Below are positions 35,715 through 50,700 of a stretch of DNA of 64,000 nucleotides, in pieces. Below the pieces are notes generated by a model. It made no database searches and had not been told where the DNA came from. It saw nothing but the letters and a program-made list of their open reading frames with translations. The first letter of the stretch is position 1; every line of letters begins with the position of its first letter. Position numbers and translations under genes: made by a program. This stretch comes from Mactromeris polynyma (Eukaryota; Mollusca; Bivalvia; Venerida; Mactridae). The stretch spans positions 34,662,619 through 34,726,618 of the forward strand of contig JASFXZ010000001.1 in NCBI GenBank assembly GCA_032209605.1, in the 5' to 3' direction.

Positions 35715-38700
35715 CTGAAAAATAGAAAGGAACAGACATTGAAAGAAAGCCACGCATCATGATCGTAAAAAGGAGGCCGACTATGTTGCTATTATAAGCA
35801 TTTTATATGCTACTCAACAATCAATTATTATCATCAAACGAAAACTTTGTTTTCTTTTGACCGACCCAACATTTCAAAAACGTGCAATTTATTATCCTTT
35901 GTGATCTAATTTGATGAACACACCAGTTGTGCCCCTATGGTCTCCAAATAGCACAGTCATGTCTTTTTCCGAATTTTTGTTGTTGAACACTGCCCTATTA
36001 TTCTGAAAATTCTTCTCTCAATTAAAACAGAATCTTAATCAATATTCTGTATCGTTTAATTACCCAGAAAATCGCTCACACTAAATGTAAGCGAGACTCG
36101 ACAATGTAGGCTGAAATAATGGAATACCATATCGATAAATTCACACTCTGTTTATGGTAATGGCGCGGCCGGGATCTTTGGTACACGATATTAGTCAGTT
36201 GATTGCAATCAAATATGTAGTGGAAACTTAATTGAATGTGTAGGTAGAGACAGAGGGGAATAGGTGGGAACAGTGGTTAATTTAGCACTTGATAAAGATA
36301 TATAAATTGAATTAAGGCATTAAATTGGATGATTGACTTAATATAACGGACATTTCGGTAAATAATTGATGATATTTTATTGTTTCCGTAGATAACATAT
36401 TGCCCCATGCCAAAGCAGACGAATTAATATATAACAATGTAAGTAAGGTGTAAGACGGTAGGAAATGCGTAAGAAACACTTCACTTTCAGGAGTATATTA
36501 TGATTTGTACAATGTTCACAGTTCTAATCCGAGAAGTGGTAACGTAACCTACATAGATGATGGTTTTCTTGTACCCCACAAACCAAATTGGGGCGCTTGT
36601 CTTAGGCCAGGTATGCCTATAAATTATACACACACATGTGTACAACTTTACAACAAAATTGAGATTTAAGATAATTTTGTTGTATACACATATATTATAA
36701 ATACGTGGTTCAACACTGAATAAACTAACATACAACTTCAATGAAAATCAATGAAAACAACAGTAACCCAGCATGACACCCTTCTCTAATGATGACGTAA
36801 AAACCAATGACGTCACAACAACGTTTGTTGCAAGGTGGCTATCCAGATTTTATAAACGTTTGTTTAAAACACCAGTTTGAAGTCTAGAACAGTTAATAGC
36901 GTACAAACACTATAAATGGATTACTGTCTCCTAAAATTCACACTTAAAATCCTACACTGACTCATTTCATCAAATTTCTAAATGACTTTTTGGTTTTATT
37001 TTCAGGTTTTATTCATTTATCGTCAATTTTCGACAACTTTTGATTTAAGACGCCTTTTTCCTTTATCGTTTACTTTCATCCTTCCTTTAGTCTCTCGTAT
37101 AAAACATGATCTACACACGATAACTATGTGTTAAACTATTTAATTGACTTAATTGAATCATAAGAAATTAATAATACTACTTTAATGTCGTTTGATTTCT
37201 TTAAGATGTGGTGTTTTATAAACCGAGAGAGCGTCAGTGAATTAAGTTATCAAGTATACGCTTCAGTTACCTTGGCGACGCTCAACAATAACTTCATAAG
37301 TTTTATTACATTTTTGGTCTTTTAATCTTAAATCATGGGATAATCAAGTAGTTTCAACATTCTAACATTAGTATAAAGTCACCAAAGCCAGCGATTTCGT
37401 CAATATCTTCATACATATTCATAATCATTAATAATACATATGCATGCCGACAGTGATTAACCCGATTTATTCTCATGAATATTTATGAACTGAACGTAAT
37501 TTTCCGTGATTTTGGTAATTCATATTAACTATTCCCAAAATCGTTTAGAGACAAAAAATCATTATTCGTAATAGAATACCACTAGTACTTGGACGACATA
37601 GGCAGTAAATTGGCACGTACAATTCCTGTGAACGGATTACTGTGATTGTGATTTGCAGACCTTTGTAAAACTTATATTACAGAATCACGCGTAAAACGTA
37701 CACCTTCCACTATTAACCAACTTCGTTTCAATCGAATAAACAGATCTGTCAAATCTTACGAAAATGTAAAGTATATAGTAAAAGTTTGAATGTTTTTATA
37801 TTTAATTTATCGTTTGTGCATTTTACACATTTATTTAGATCATTACAACTAAAAACTGACATGAAAAACTCTGTTCAAAGGTACGGTATTTCGTTTGATG
37901 CCGATTAATAGTAAATTTAGATCGAAAAATTGATATCTTACATTAAAGACTTCAATAAAATGATAATACAAAGTAATTTTATGTTGCAATAAAATCAGAC
38001 TTAACCTGTCACTCATAAAAAGTAAAGAATTTATCGTGTGTGAAATTTATATAAGATACTTTCTACTTGTTGATTACAAAGATTTTTCTTCATTTAATGT
38101 TAAAATAAATAAATGTTCAAGTAAAGAAAGTGGGAATTTAAGTGTCATTTATTACTTGATTTCTTACCTACTGGTTTTAATAACATTTCGTGAAACCGAA
38201 CCATTTAAAGTGATCACAGTTTGGTATAAACGTTTTTCAAACCATGGACTGAGGCTTATTAGCTTGAGATCGGTCTTCAGACTCATAAGTCTTTTGTCTC
38301 GTCTTAATAATGATTATGAAAATTCTTATTTCAAGTTTTATAAACCAGGACCCAGTAACGTTTCTATCGCTATTGCATTGTTTCCATTTCAAACAAACTT
38401 ACACTTACTTCTGCTGGTTATTTTTAGATGTGCACTAGGCATGCCGGGATGTGTCATTATTCGATCCTCCTCGGTCATTAACCTTTTACGCGGTGGTTCT
38501 TCAGCAGCCAATGCTGCTGCCCGCGAAGCTTCCTCCATTTTTCTAGTAGCTTCTTCCATCGCTCTCGACGCCGCCTCCATTGCCATGGCATCCCGTTCAG
38601 CGTATCGTTCAGAAAGACTTCGGTGTGTGGGAGTCGGAGGTAGACTGTCATCTTCACCTGCAATAAGTTATTCAGATAATAAGATACATATTCATGTTGT

Positions 38701-41700
38701 TATTCAATTTTTGTAAAAGCATCAGTAACAGGACAAAACGCAAAGAATTAGCATTTACTTGTCTGATTATATAATTATGTAACACGGTGACATATGATAT
38801 TTCTTCTTCTTGAAAAAAGGCTTTGTACCGCGAAATATCGATTAAGAATGAATATCAATATTTCATTGACATTGATTATTCCTATATTTGGAGATAAATG
38901 AAAGTATTTTGCTTTCATTTCTGTAAGAAAATATATTTAAAAAACGTCTTATAATGTAGGCTCAGACGAGGATATTACACCAGAATTAAGTGTCAAGGTT
39001 TGTACAATTGTTTCCGCATGCCAGATGGCGAGCAGACAAACCAACAATTTATTGCGGTTACAATCTTCAACAATTTATATAAATGTTAAATTTCTCTGTA
39101 ATTAATCGAAATTTACAAATAATAAGCCTAGTGTATAGTAAAGGATTTGCACTAAGTTTAAGAACTCGTTATCTATTCAAATCACACGGATTAACAACAA
39201 AATCACATTTCTAAGATCGTTATCAGTATTAAATTTCGATATAAATCACCCCGAGACAAATTATTAATTTCTCTGATTTCTAAAATGTCCCCCTGTCTAT
39301 ACCTCAGTCGGTATAATACGCGTTTAATAAAGATGAAGCATCTTTTACAGTAACTAGATCTCGTTCAGGACTCGCCCCCTTACTCTATGTTGTACCTTAA
39401 ACCATTCATCGATGTGTTCCTGTGAGCGACTATGGTTGAAACTCAAACCATTTAATCACGGTAAAAATGTCATACACCAAATAATCAAAAGACAAGTGGC
39501 AAACATTGGGATAGTAGCGTAGACGAGTGCACAAGATCATATTTCCACTGAAATTACACATTACAAATTATTTGCTTCAATATTTTCTACTGATCTCCAA
39601 CCTTTAATGAGTTGATATCTTAATTTAGAGATTTATTGTCGAGGAATTTCTCGTCCCTACAATAGTCGGGATTTTATGTACTCGATTTTTCATTAAACAT
39701 CAAATTGGTAAAAGCAAGGGTATAATCACAAGTTGAAATTGTACTTTTTTGGAGGATTAGTAAAAAGATGATATCATGTTCTAATGTTAGGCCTTGAATT
39801 AATAGCAGTTTATGGTGGCAAAGAGGGGCACGAAGATTTGATGAATACAGAGATCAAATCATAGTGGCAGAGGAATTATTAAGTCTGGTCATGCAATTCC
39901 GCCATTTTATCGGTCATTCTTGATTGAGCGCTTTCTTCATATCGTCAATGCGTCCCATAGAAATTACGCTCATTGCTATTTCATTAGAAGTTAGCGAAAA
40001 TTTATAAATGAAAGTCGACATTTTAACTTCTCAGAGGCCGTATAAGAACATTTGAATGCCAATTAAGGACGTTGATTTAAGAATTATACACTGTCATGCC
40101 ACGGCCATAGAGTCTCCATCTAAAACAGGTGCGTCCCTTTTTCCGCGTTGCACATTTTAAAAGGGGCTTGGCGATAAGAACAAATCTGAAAATCTGACAC
40201 GAAATTACTTTTCTATATCGATGCATATGGTTGCATTCTGTTGACAAATCACCTATTACAGCTTGATTTGAGCTGTATGGGACCCTACACGCAGACCGTC
40301 ATATACATTAGTGCACGTATAAATGAATTAGTGACATTACACCCACACTTACACATTTGTTGTTGTGCGGCCTGCATTTGCCAGAACTGTCTCAAACTTG
40401 TGATCGGCGATCGGCGATCTAAACAATAAATAAATATAAATGAAATCAAACTCCTGCAGTTTGAGTCTTCGTATGTTGTCCGTTTGACGAAGATCTACTT
40501 ATAAGTAAGTGAATGCATTAAAACCACTCAAGGTTATTGAGAATTAATACAAAGAAACAAAGTGAATATTAATGTTGTTTAACAGTGAAAGTGTACCAGA
40601 GAATAAGTTATGTGAGTGACAAAGGAATGCAATGTGAGCATAAATTACCTTCGTGAAACTTTGTTAAATGTGATCATTCAATTAGTATTATGTTTTGAAG
40701 AAGACTGTGCGTAATAAAACAGATATATTTTTAGACTCATACCTGAACTTGTTCCGTTGAATTTTCCATTCATCAGTCCGTTAAAGTGAGGATGTGGGTG
40801 TGATGTGGGTATAAGAGTTGGCCCCGGGGATAGATCATAGCCGTAGCCTGATCTACGGCCTTCCCTTCGATTACCGTCAATGGCTGCTTGGAGCTCCTGC
40901 GGAGAACTGAGGTGTAATTTTTCACATTCGTATGGGTAGAGGTATTTCATGTACCTGTGAAAAGATGATAGATACATTGGTCCAGTTACAAACAACGAAC
41001 ACCAGCAGCCTGGAATGACGTTCCAAATACGAGTAGGTACCTCCGCCATTTTTTTTAACCAATGAGTAGCAGAATATTAACGACTGTTACAAATGGTGTA
41101 ACATTGTATTTCTGGAATTTGTATGTACAATATCTACATTTCATAAACCAAGACAACTTTGCAAATAAAGCTAACTTACTGTGTTCTCAATGTGAACGCA
41201 GCACTTGTGATTGAAGAAGGTAAATTTAGTCCCTTGGTTATTTCCCGCCATAATTTCTTGTTGATAACTTCTACGAGACCACCTTTTGATACCACAAGTT
41301 TGAAAAGTTCGTATAAATCCAGCGTCTGCTTGGCCATGATTGGAATCCGGTTTACGGGAGAGCCTGAAAGAAGAAAATGTCTATGAGAGTAAAATTGAAT
41401 GCAGTCATTTTGTCACAAGTCAAACTTTGATCAGGGCTCAGCAAAGCGGGTTATTGTCTGATATCAATAACATCTACATTTAAGAGTGGGTATGATTGTG
41501 TTAGGCTTATGTCGTCGCAGCATCGTCGCTTAATTTCGTTAACTTACATTAAAAGCAATAATGATGTGAAGATTCCTAGCGCGATGTTTTCGTTTACTAA
41601 TGATGTCGTTCAGTGTTATAGCCAACGAATCTAAACAGACACCGGTACACAATCATAGTAATTTTGCAGCAAGACTTTCCTCTAAATTCTTTAACCGTTC

Positions 41701-44700
41701 CTCATTCCTACAAATGATAGGCTTGTAATTTCACAGTGTGTATTGGATGCCTCATTGATATCTCCAGCACCAATATTATGGAATTTCGTTGATCATTTTT
41801 CGCCTCTACATAATTAATGCCAGTGATTAAGCAGGATTCAAGTAGATTGTACATAATTTATGAAATATAACCTTAATACCAACGATCCACGAATAATGCT
41901 TCAGGGGATATACAGACTTCTACGTCTTCAATGTTTTGATATAACACTGATATTAGGCGGGTCAATACAGCAAATTTGTAAGTAATAAATTATTCATCAT
42001 ATCTGTTTATATCTACAATCTGAAAGTACCTTAATAATTTCCCACAAATGTCCGATAAAAAGGAATTTGTAATCAGGTGTAGTACTTGATCGGGTTCTTT
42101 GGTCACAGCCACCCAACACTCTATTAGACCGTGTTGATTATAAAATGTCATAAAGAGTTCTAGCGTTCGTTTATATTATCTTAAAATCGCCCGTAGGGAT
42201 TTCAGAATTATATCATTAAATTAGAAAACCTTCTTCCAACTTGATTGAGAAATTAATCTTTGATGCGTAATTGTTTTCTGATATGCATCAATTAATGGAG
42301 GCATATTTATAGAACAAGAGAATTACGTATTAGGGTTATGATTAATGTTCTAACTTAACAGTTTTCGTAATTTGTGAGTGTAGGAAATATTGTACTAATT
42401 GCAATCATAAAGATCGGTAAGCTCATTCACTACTTTACCTTTCAACAGTTTCAAAAGGAATGAATGACATGTAATTGTATTTGCTTTATTTCATAACAAT
42501 AGATGTGATAAACATACATAGTATAGGTCACATTTCCAATACATCTCTTTGATAAGCAAGCATTTACCTTTTTGCACATTAAAAATTCATACTAAGTTAA
42601 AAGCATTTATTGAGTGACTTTGAAAATTACATTTGTTGATATTCGATGGCGACTTGATTAATGTTTTAGATAAAGAAAGGTTTTGCATAATTCATGCGGG
42701 TGATGATTGTCAAAGCTTTTGTTAAAGGAAACACTGACGTTTGTATTAATCTGCCCAGTTTAATAATAACAACACTTCAAATATGAACTGCATCAATGAC
42801 GCTGAATTGTGTCAGGTTCCAACAAGCTCTAAGTTCAATGCTGTTAAATAAATCTCTTATTCAGCTTCAAAGTACGCATAAGTACAAAACAAACTATTAG
42901 CAAGCGCATTATATACCCTGACAGTTTTTAAACTTGGTTGACTTATTTCAAGTCACCATTTCAAGCTGATAAGGAAACATGAATTTTTAAATTATACAAT
43001 TGCAAAAAAACTTGTTTTTTAGCCATAGGCCTACCTATACATTCTTTAACAAGAATTACAGACATATTCTACCAGACGCAACGTTGTCAAAGCTTAAATC
43101 AACGGAAGTTTGTCGTAACATGTAATCAAAACAAATTCATTGTGCTCCTAATGACATTTCTGTTATTTTTTCCAGGACGACACAAGCGCTAGAGATACTG
43201 CCTTCCACTTCCTAAGTCATCCAATATCACCGTATGTCCACAATTGCCGTTTAATTATTTTAATCCGAATTACTTCTGACTTTCCCGTGATCGCTGGCAC
43301 GTGATATACCGTCGGGGGATTTTAATGAAACTCTCAGATAAAACGTTGGAGAAAGCATCCAGATGCAATTTATCGTTTCGGAGAGAGGGTCTAATTTGCC
43401 CTAATTTGGGCGATATCTCACTTATCATTGAATTTGATGTTACAATAAGGCTTGAATTGAATTAAGAAGATATTTGCGCTTGTGCGAAAGATCATCAAGA
43501 ACGCATTAAACACATATAAACACCTGTCACCCCATTTGGGACTATTAGAGAGAGTTATCACCCGTTTATTGATAATTTCCTTGAATAATTATCATTATCA
43601 TTCACACAGCATAAATTTAAAATAAAAATGTACGTGTATTTCTTACTGAAGTTGACACAGAGTTGTGGCAAATGTTTTCATCCATCACTTGATACATGTA
43701 CTTGGTTAAGAAATCTATCATTGACATTGGTATCATTCTTAGCTCATAATATACAACTGAATCTCAATTTTGCAAAATTCGTCAAAAAAACAACAAGAAA
43801 AAACTGGTTTCCATTATTTTTTTCTTACTTGATCAAACATTCCCATCTTGAGGATGGGTCACAATGACATCAGAATAATAATATGAAATAATGTTTCCCT
43901 ATAAATGATAGGCCTTTCAGACTCCAAGACATTCCTCGTCATCATCGTCTACAATGCTTCGTTATCAATTAACTGAAACCCGTTAAATTAAAGTAATATT
44001 TATATTTATACAGACAAAGACGAATTTGTGTATTTCACAAGGGATATAAAACCCGTATCAATACTATATTCCCGAAATAACAAAATTAAAATGACACCTT
44101 TGTATGACATAAAATACAAAGAAATTAAATTGGCTGGTCATATAAGAGCTATGACTTATTATATGAGACTTAATTGATTCTGGCATTGAACAATATTCGA
44201 GAAAATCTAGAAAATTTATCACTCAAGACACGCACAACATTTCTATCTCAGAGAAAATTTTCTGCCAATATTTTTTTCTGTCTGAAGATCCATTGTGAAG
44301 AGAGCCGAGATGCAGTGGGAATGGGGAATGCAGTATAATGATACTGCTATCAAATTAGACTCACGAAAAACTATCCAATCTATTATTGAAGTCATCTTAT
44401 TTGTTTTGTCATTTTATCCTGATGTCCCCTAAGATTCTGAGAGCGAAACAGACACAAAAACTCTTCAATGACACAGAGTCCACGTCAGAGTTCAATGTTC
44501 TCGTGTTTTGTAACATACATTACAATTAGGGTGTTCTGTGGTTGTTTATTGTGATAGATGCTTAAATTCTAAATATGTGTACATCTAAAGAATTATATGG
44601 GAATATATATATTAAATTACATACATAGATATCAAACATTTACACATTTGAAGCAAGTAACAAGTTAATGACAATACCAGTAATGAGAATACCCACTGAC

Positions 44701-47700
44701 AAAATAGAGAATATCTTCAATTATAGGAAGATACCCCTATACCCATAACTATAATTACCGTACATACATGACTAAATAGAGCAAATTCTACATACATATT
44801 TGGGTCCATAAAAGGGGAAATCATCTTAAAAAGGGCAGATTCTCACCTCTGCAATACTTTAGTCATATGTTATTCAAACGACAGCGCCCTTTTTAATTCG
44901 TAGTTAGTGTGTAAACTTTACAGCGAACGACGTTTAGTTTTTGTGAACCTTTTCCGAAACGTCGGCGTGTGCATTTTTTTTATATTTTATTTCCTAGAAC
45001 AAGGTGTGCAAGTTTCACAAAAGTCATCGCCTTTCACACATAATTTGTTTGTTTAATTGAAACTACAAGAAGTTATAGTCGGTATTCCTGAACCATGGAT
45101 GTTATATTGTTATATGAAGATTTATTGTTACTGGTGGTAACTATGGAACGTAGGATGTTACACAACAAGCATATTTCCCATGTATATATTACCCTGTATA
45201 ATCCTCGGCTTTACTCTCATTTGAATCATTTATGCCATTATGTGCGAGCAAATCAACATTAATGAAGTAGTATATATTGTATTTATTACTATTATACGCG
45301 TTTGGAAGCCATTTGCTTCGTGGTATCACCAACATTTTGGATCTTTTAGCTTTTCTCCGCATGATACCGATCTATTTACATACATTTCGGTAGATTAAGT
45401 TATTCTAATTAACCTCTGGTGTTATTAATTGCCTAATGACCCCGCTACAATATTATCCGAACTGTTAACACTATCATTATCTTGCTTGGAATAAATCTCT
45501 ACATCATCTGCATCTGATCACGGTAGATTATATTGTATCATTTCCAATTACTTTCGATCCGCAAGAAATCCGACTATGAATTATCCGTTGTTTGTATTCG
45601 GTACTGTTCGTAATAATTTTATACGTAACCGGAACCAGTGGAGTGAACGTGTGGGTAGCGTGCGGTCGATCACTTCATTAATATCTCAATTAACGAAGCA
45701 TCTCCATACAAATTACTGTTAGATCTGTTGGTATTTGTGTAATTCTGGCATCGTTATTGCAAGTATCGCTAAATTTACACCTTATGAAGTCAACTAAACA
45801 AAACAATATTGAGTTCGCATCTAGCGTTGGTCACTTTGTGTCAACGTCAGAATTTATCGAAATTGTGTCAAACTGACATCTAATGGACTAATGCTGCAAA
45901 AATCTAGAAAATTCGTCTAGAAATTACTTTCTATATTATCTGTCGATCAAATACCAGTGCCAAGTTAGAGGATAATTGTTATGCCCGCTTCGAATATTTT
46001 CGCCGAGGTCCATCAAAGTGCCACTCTTGGCAGATTTGGCTTACAATAATTTTAGGTACATTTTCAGACCATAGCAATTAAATTAATCGGACATGTGACC
46101 ATCAAATTGAATGTTTGAAAATCCGACATTTTACTAATTCGCAGTTTCATTTGCTATACTGCTTTATTGCTAATTCCATTTCAATGGACCCCACAATAAA
46201 GACATAAAACTAAAACAGGCATAAACATTTAAATGTGTGGGGAAATCTGACCCTAGCACTTATTTACGGGCTCTTATGGGCGATGGTCAGTTTTGATACA
46301 AGTATGGCACGTGTAAACTCCACTTTTAAACACAATACAAGGACAATGGTTCGGACATTGTAAAGAATGACCGTATCATATGTCTAAATTGATGGCAATA
46401 TTTGAACAAAACAATTAGAGTATCTTGACAGTTCAGTCCAACATTAACTAGTGGTGGGACATTGGAATGAATCATGATCATGTTTGTTCTATAGAGTAGG
46501 GCTAAATCTACTTTCGTACACTTCTTTGATTTCACTACAGAATAACTTTTTGTTGGCGACCGTCAAAACTCCTGATATCCTTCAAAGTTTCTATCCACTA
46601 AGTATGATAGTATATATAGATGTTATTGCATCTAAATGCTCAGACATGCATTAAAATAATGAACAAAGCTAGCATTACAGAAGTTTTCATAAACAAATTA
46701 ACTTAAAACTAATATTATCATACTAAAACCGATACAATAAAATAGAAATGTATAAAATTATCAAAGAGGGGCTGCACCCGTGTTTCCCAATTATCCAGGT
46801 GCATATATACTGAATATTTGAACAGACAAACTGAAGACAGCAATGTTCATTTATATAGATGTAGACTTCAAACGTTCATCAAACGTACGATCAAGGATGT
46901 TTGTTACACGATATAGCAAGATTAAAAATCTAGTTATTTTATTTAATACAGACCAAACAGGATATCCCTTTTGTAAAACAACAAATATTTATGAAGAGAC
47001 ACGTGGAAGTACACGTGGAACTGGTTCTGCAGTTCGCGTATAAAAGCTCATAACTTTACATGAAAGTTTATGGTCCAAGTTTCTGTTTATATCTTGTATA
47101 ATTGTCTTCAATTAATGCTTCCGTTGTTTTCCATCAAAACTGAACACAGGTACAACATCAGACAACATCAGACAGCAACATCTATATTGGTTTCACTCAC
47201 TAAACAGTCGTTTTGTATCAACAGAACATTTTTTCTCTGCACGCCCTTCGTTGTTGCGTGTTGTCAATTCTATGTTTCATTTTCTATTCTTTTAATTGTG
47301 TGTTTTCTGGATTCTTGGGACGTTAACTTTTACTCTGATATAAATGTTGATATCAGCCATCAAAAATTGAATCCGTGAATTTTACCTTGTTGCTATTTTC
47401 TCTTTGTATACATAAATATGTAAAGTACGCCGCATTTAATTATAAAGTAAAAATGGTTATATTAAGTATAGGCAAACATTTTCTCTACTTCCTACATCTT
47501 TTCTGATACATTGAGTCCCAATCCTAATGCCCTTTGATTACCAAACCATATACAAATTATCGGTATTTTATGTAACATATGTGGTCCGCATATGTTGTCC
47601 GTATGTGAATTAGAACAAAACGTTTTATTGTCCTGCATTTTATATTAATTTCTGCAATTTTCTGATGATTGTTAATACGAGGATTCGGTTTAGATCAAAG

Positions 47701-50700
47701 GCTATTTTATTGTAGGATGTAATGAAATTACAATAAAACATTGTCTTATAAAGAAATCATTTCTCCAGATTCAATATTTGTACGTAAATCTAATAAAACA
47801 TTGATGCGAAACATTCGTGTAATCGAAAGACGTGCAATAAATAATGTATAAATATATATTATATACGATTTATACCCTCAATATACTATCGGTTTATAAT
47901 CGAGGAGACCGGGCGATAATGACAAATGCGAACAACTGTGATGATAAGGTTAAATTAAATACAAGTGCCCACGAACAATGAAACGGTTCAATGCTCAATT
48001 AATAGAGAACATAAAATACCACGGCTTGCAGTCTTCAAAGAAGCAGAGTATCATCAACAAGTTTTGATAATGGGCGATACTTCAATAAAAGACGAGTGAT
48101 CATCATTCTGTTATTCGGAATACCTTGCACTGACATTTACTTCAGAGAAACTCCCAAGAGCTCCCCCTTCTCAAAGAGAAAAAACATTACGAAAGGAAAC
48201 TACGGAATATGAAATCAGAATCTCCGCGTTGCTTCATTTGTAACGTATACATCTCATCTTGTTTATTAACAATTTAACAATAAAAGTGACTACATGTGCA
48301 TTAACGCTTATTCATTATTTTTTCTTCTGTAAAAACGTGAAGATCCGTGATTAAAGTCTGTATAGTTAGACTGTAATCCTGCATTCTTTTCATGTCATCA
48401 TCGCAGCTAGCACCCTCTATAATACGGTATTAGTTTCATGGCAAATAATTGCCACCCGTTGTTCTAAGATTTGTTGCAAAATTATATCCACGGAGTATGA
48501 ATACACTTGTATTCCGATCGCCGTATTCTGCAAAGGTTCCTCGAGTTGTGAGCAAACTTCTAGTCACAAAATTCTGCGTTCTGGCCTGTTCCCTTGGAAG
48601 TTTCAACCGAGGCATGGATGTATATCTGTGTATCTGGGCCTAGGTATGGATGAACATCCTAGTATCTGGGCCCAGATATGAACATACATCTGTGTATCTG
48701 GGTCCAGATATGAACATACATCTGTGTATCTGGGTCCAGGTATGAATATACATCTGTGTATCTAGGTCCAGGTATGAATATACATCTGTGTATCTAGGCT
48801 TAGGTATGAATATACATCTGTGTATCTGGGTCCAGGTATGAATATACATCTGTGTATCTAGGTCCAGGTATGAATATACATCTGTGTATCTAGGCTTAGG
48901 TATGAATATACATTTGTGTATCTAGGTCCAGGTATGAACATACATCTGTGTATCTGGGTCCAGGTATGAACATACATCTGTGTATCTGGGTCCAGGTATG
49001 AATATACATTTGTGTATCTAGGTCCAGGTATGAATATACATCTGTGTATCTAGGTCCAGGTATGAATATACATCTGTGTATCTGTGTCCAGGATATTGCC
49101 ACTACTGAGCACTCAGCACCCAGAAACCTTTGCTCTGCTGAGTCTGACTATAGACATCTGTGATTGCTAAGTGGGATAAAATGCGGCTCAAAGTGCTGAA
49201 TATTCGTTGTGATCCACTATCGTTGAAAACTGAGTTATCATATAAGACTGGATGTAAGTTTTTGCGCTGAGACAAAGTGTTGAGTTATTTTCAATACTTA
49301 GTATTTACGCTAAAACATCAAATAAAGTTTTGAGTGCTGAGTGTTGACTGCTCAGTGTTGAGTGCTAAGTATTGAATGTTGAGTACTGAGTGTTGAATGC
49401 TGAGTGCTTCAGTTCTGAGTGTTGAATGATGAGTGCTGGGTATTGAATGTTGAGTTCTGAGTGCTGAGTATTGAATGCTGAGTTCTGAGTGTTGAATGAT
49501 GAGTTCTGAGTATTGAATGCTGAGTTCTGAGTATTGAATGCTGAGTTCTGAGTGTTGAATGATGAGTTCTGAGTATTGAATGCTGAGTTCTGAGTATTGA
49601 ATGCTGAGTTCTGAGTATTAAATGCTGAGTTCTGAGTGTTGAATGCTGAGTTCTGAGTATTATATGCTGAGTTCTGATAGTTGAATGATGAGTTCTGAGT
49701 ATTGAATGCTGAGTTCTGAGTGTTGACTTCTGAGTATTGAATGCTGAGTTCTGAGTGTTGAAGGATGAGTGCTTATTATTGAATACTGAGTTCTGAGTGA
49801 CGAGTATTGAATGTTGAGTGCAGAGTGTTGAATGCATAGTGTTGAATGCTGAGTGATGAGTGTTGAGTGATAAGTGTTGAACGTTGAATGTAGAGTGTTG
49901 AATGCAGAGTGTTGAATGATGAGTGTTGAATGTCGAGTGTTGAATGCTGAGTGTTGAATGCTGAGTGTTGAATGCTGAGTGATGAATGGTGAGTGTTGAA
50001 TGATGAGTGTTGAATTTTGAGTGTTGAATGCCGAGTGTTGAATGCCGAGTGTTGAATGCAGAGTGTTGAATGCAGAGTGTTGAATGATGAGTGATGAATG
50101 ATGAGTGTTGAATGATGAGTGTTGAATTTTGAGTGTTGAATTTTGAGTGTTGAATTTTGAGTGTTGAATTTTGAGTGTTGAATTTTGAGTGTTGAATTTT
50201 GAGTGTTGAATTTTGAGTGTTGAATGCAGAGTGTTGAATGTTGAGTGATGAATGGTGAGTGTTGAATGATTAGTGTTGAATGTAGAGTGTTGAATGCTGA
50301 GTATTGAATGCCGAGTGTTTTGTTCTGAATGGCGGTAATAATTCTGAGCTCTGGTCTTAATAAAGGAATAACTTACATTTTAGAGCAGTGTGATCATGTT
50401 CCTGTATGTTTGGTAGAATGTTACATGATTTACAAGCAAGTTACTGGAACCATTTTCTCGCCCTATCCTTAAAAGTGTCGCCCGTAATCGACATACCAGC
50501 CGTTAATGAACATATATGTGTATAGGACCAGTACGCCAAATACATGTATATTAAAACCGTGAGTGTATTTTTGTTAGTGAGTAAGCCAAGCAGATTAAAA
50601 ATTAATATCTGAATATGTGCCACAATTTGATATATCTATTGAACTGCTATAAATTACTTTTAAAGATCGACTTTTAATGAGTGATTTCCGTTTAGTGACA

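Noticed and set aside
38036..38716. 226-codon open frame on the + strand
   Set aside because: It is largely antisense to the ARID3 helix exon and its intron; the alanine/serine-rich part mirrors the real - strand exon.
49409..49837. 142-codon NTQHSTLRTQ-like open frame on the - strand
   Set aside because: Product of the heptamer repeat; it ends where the repeat order changes.
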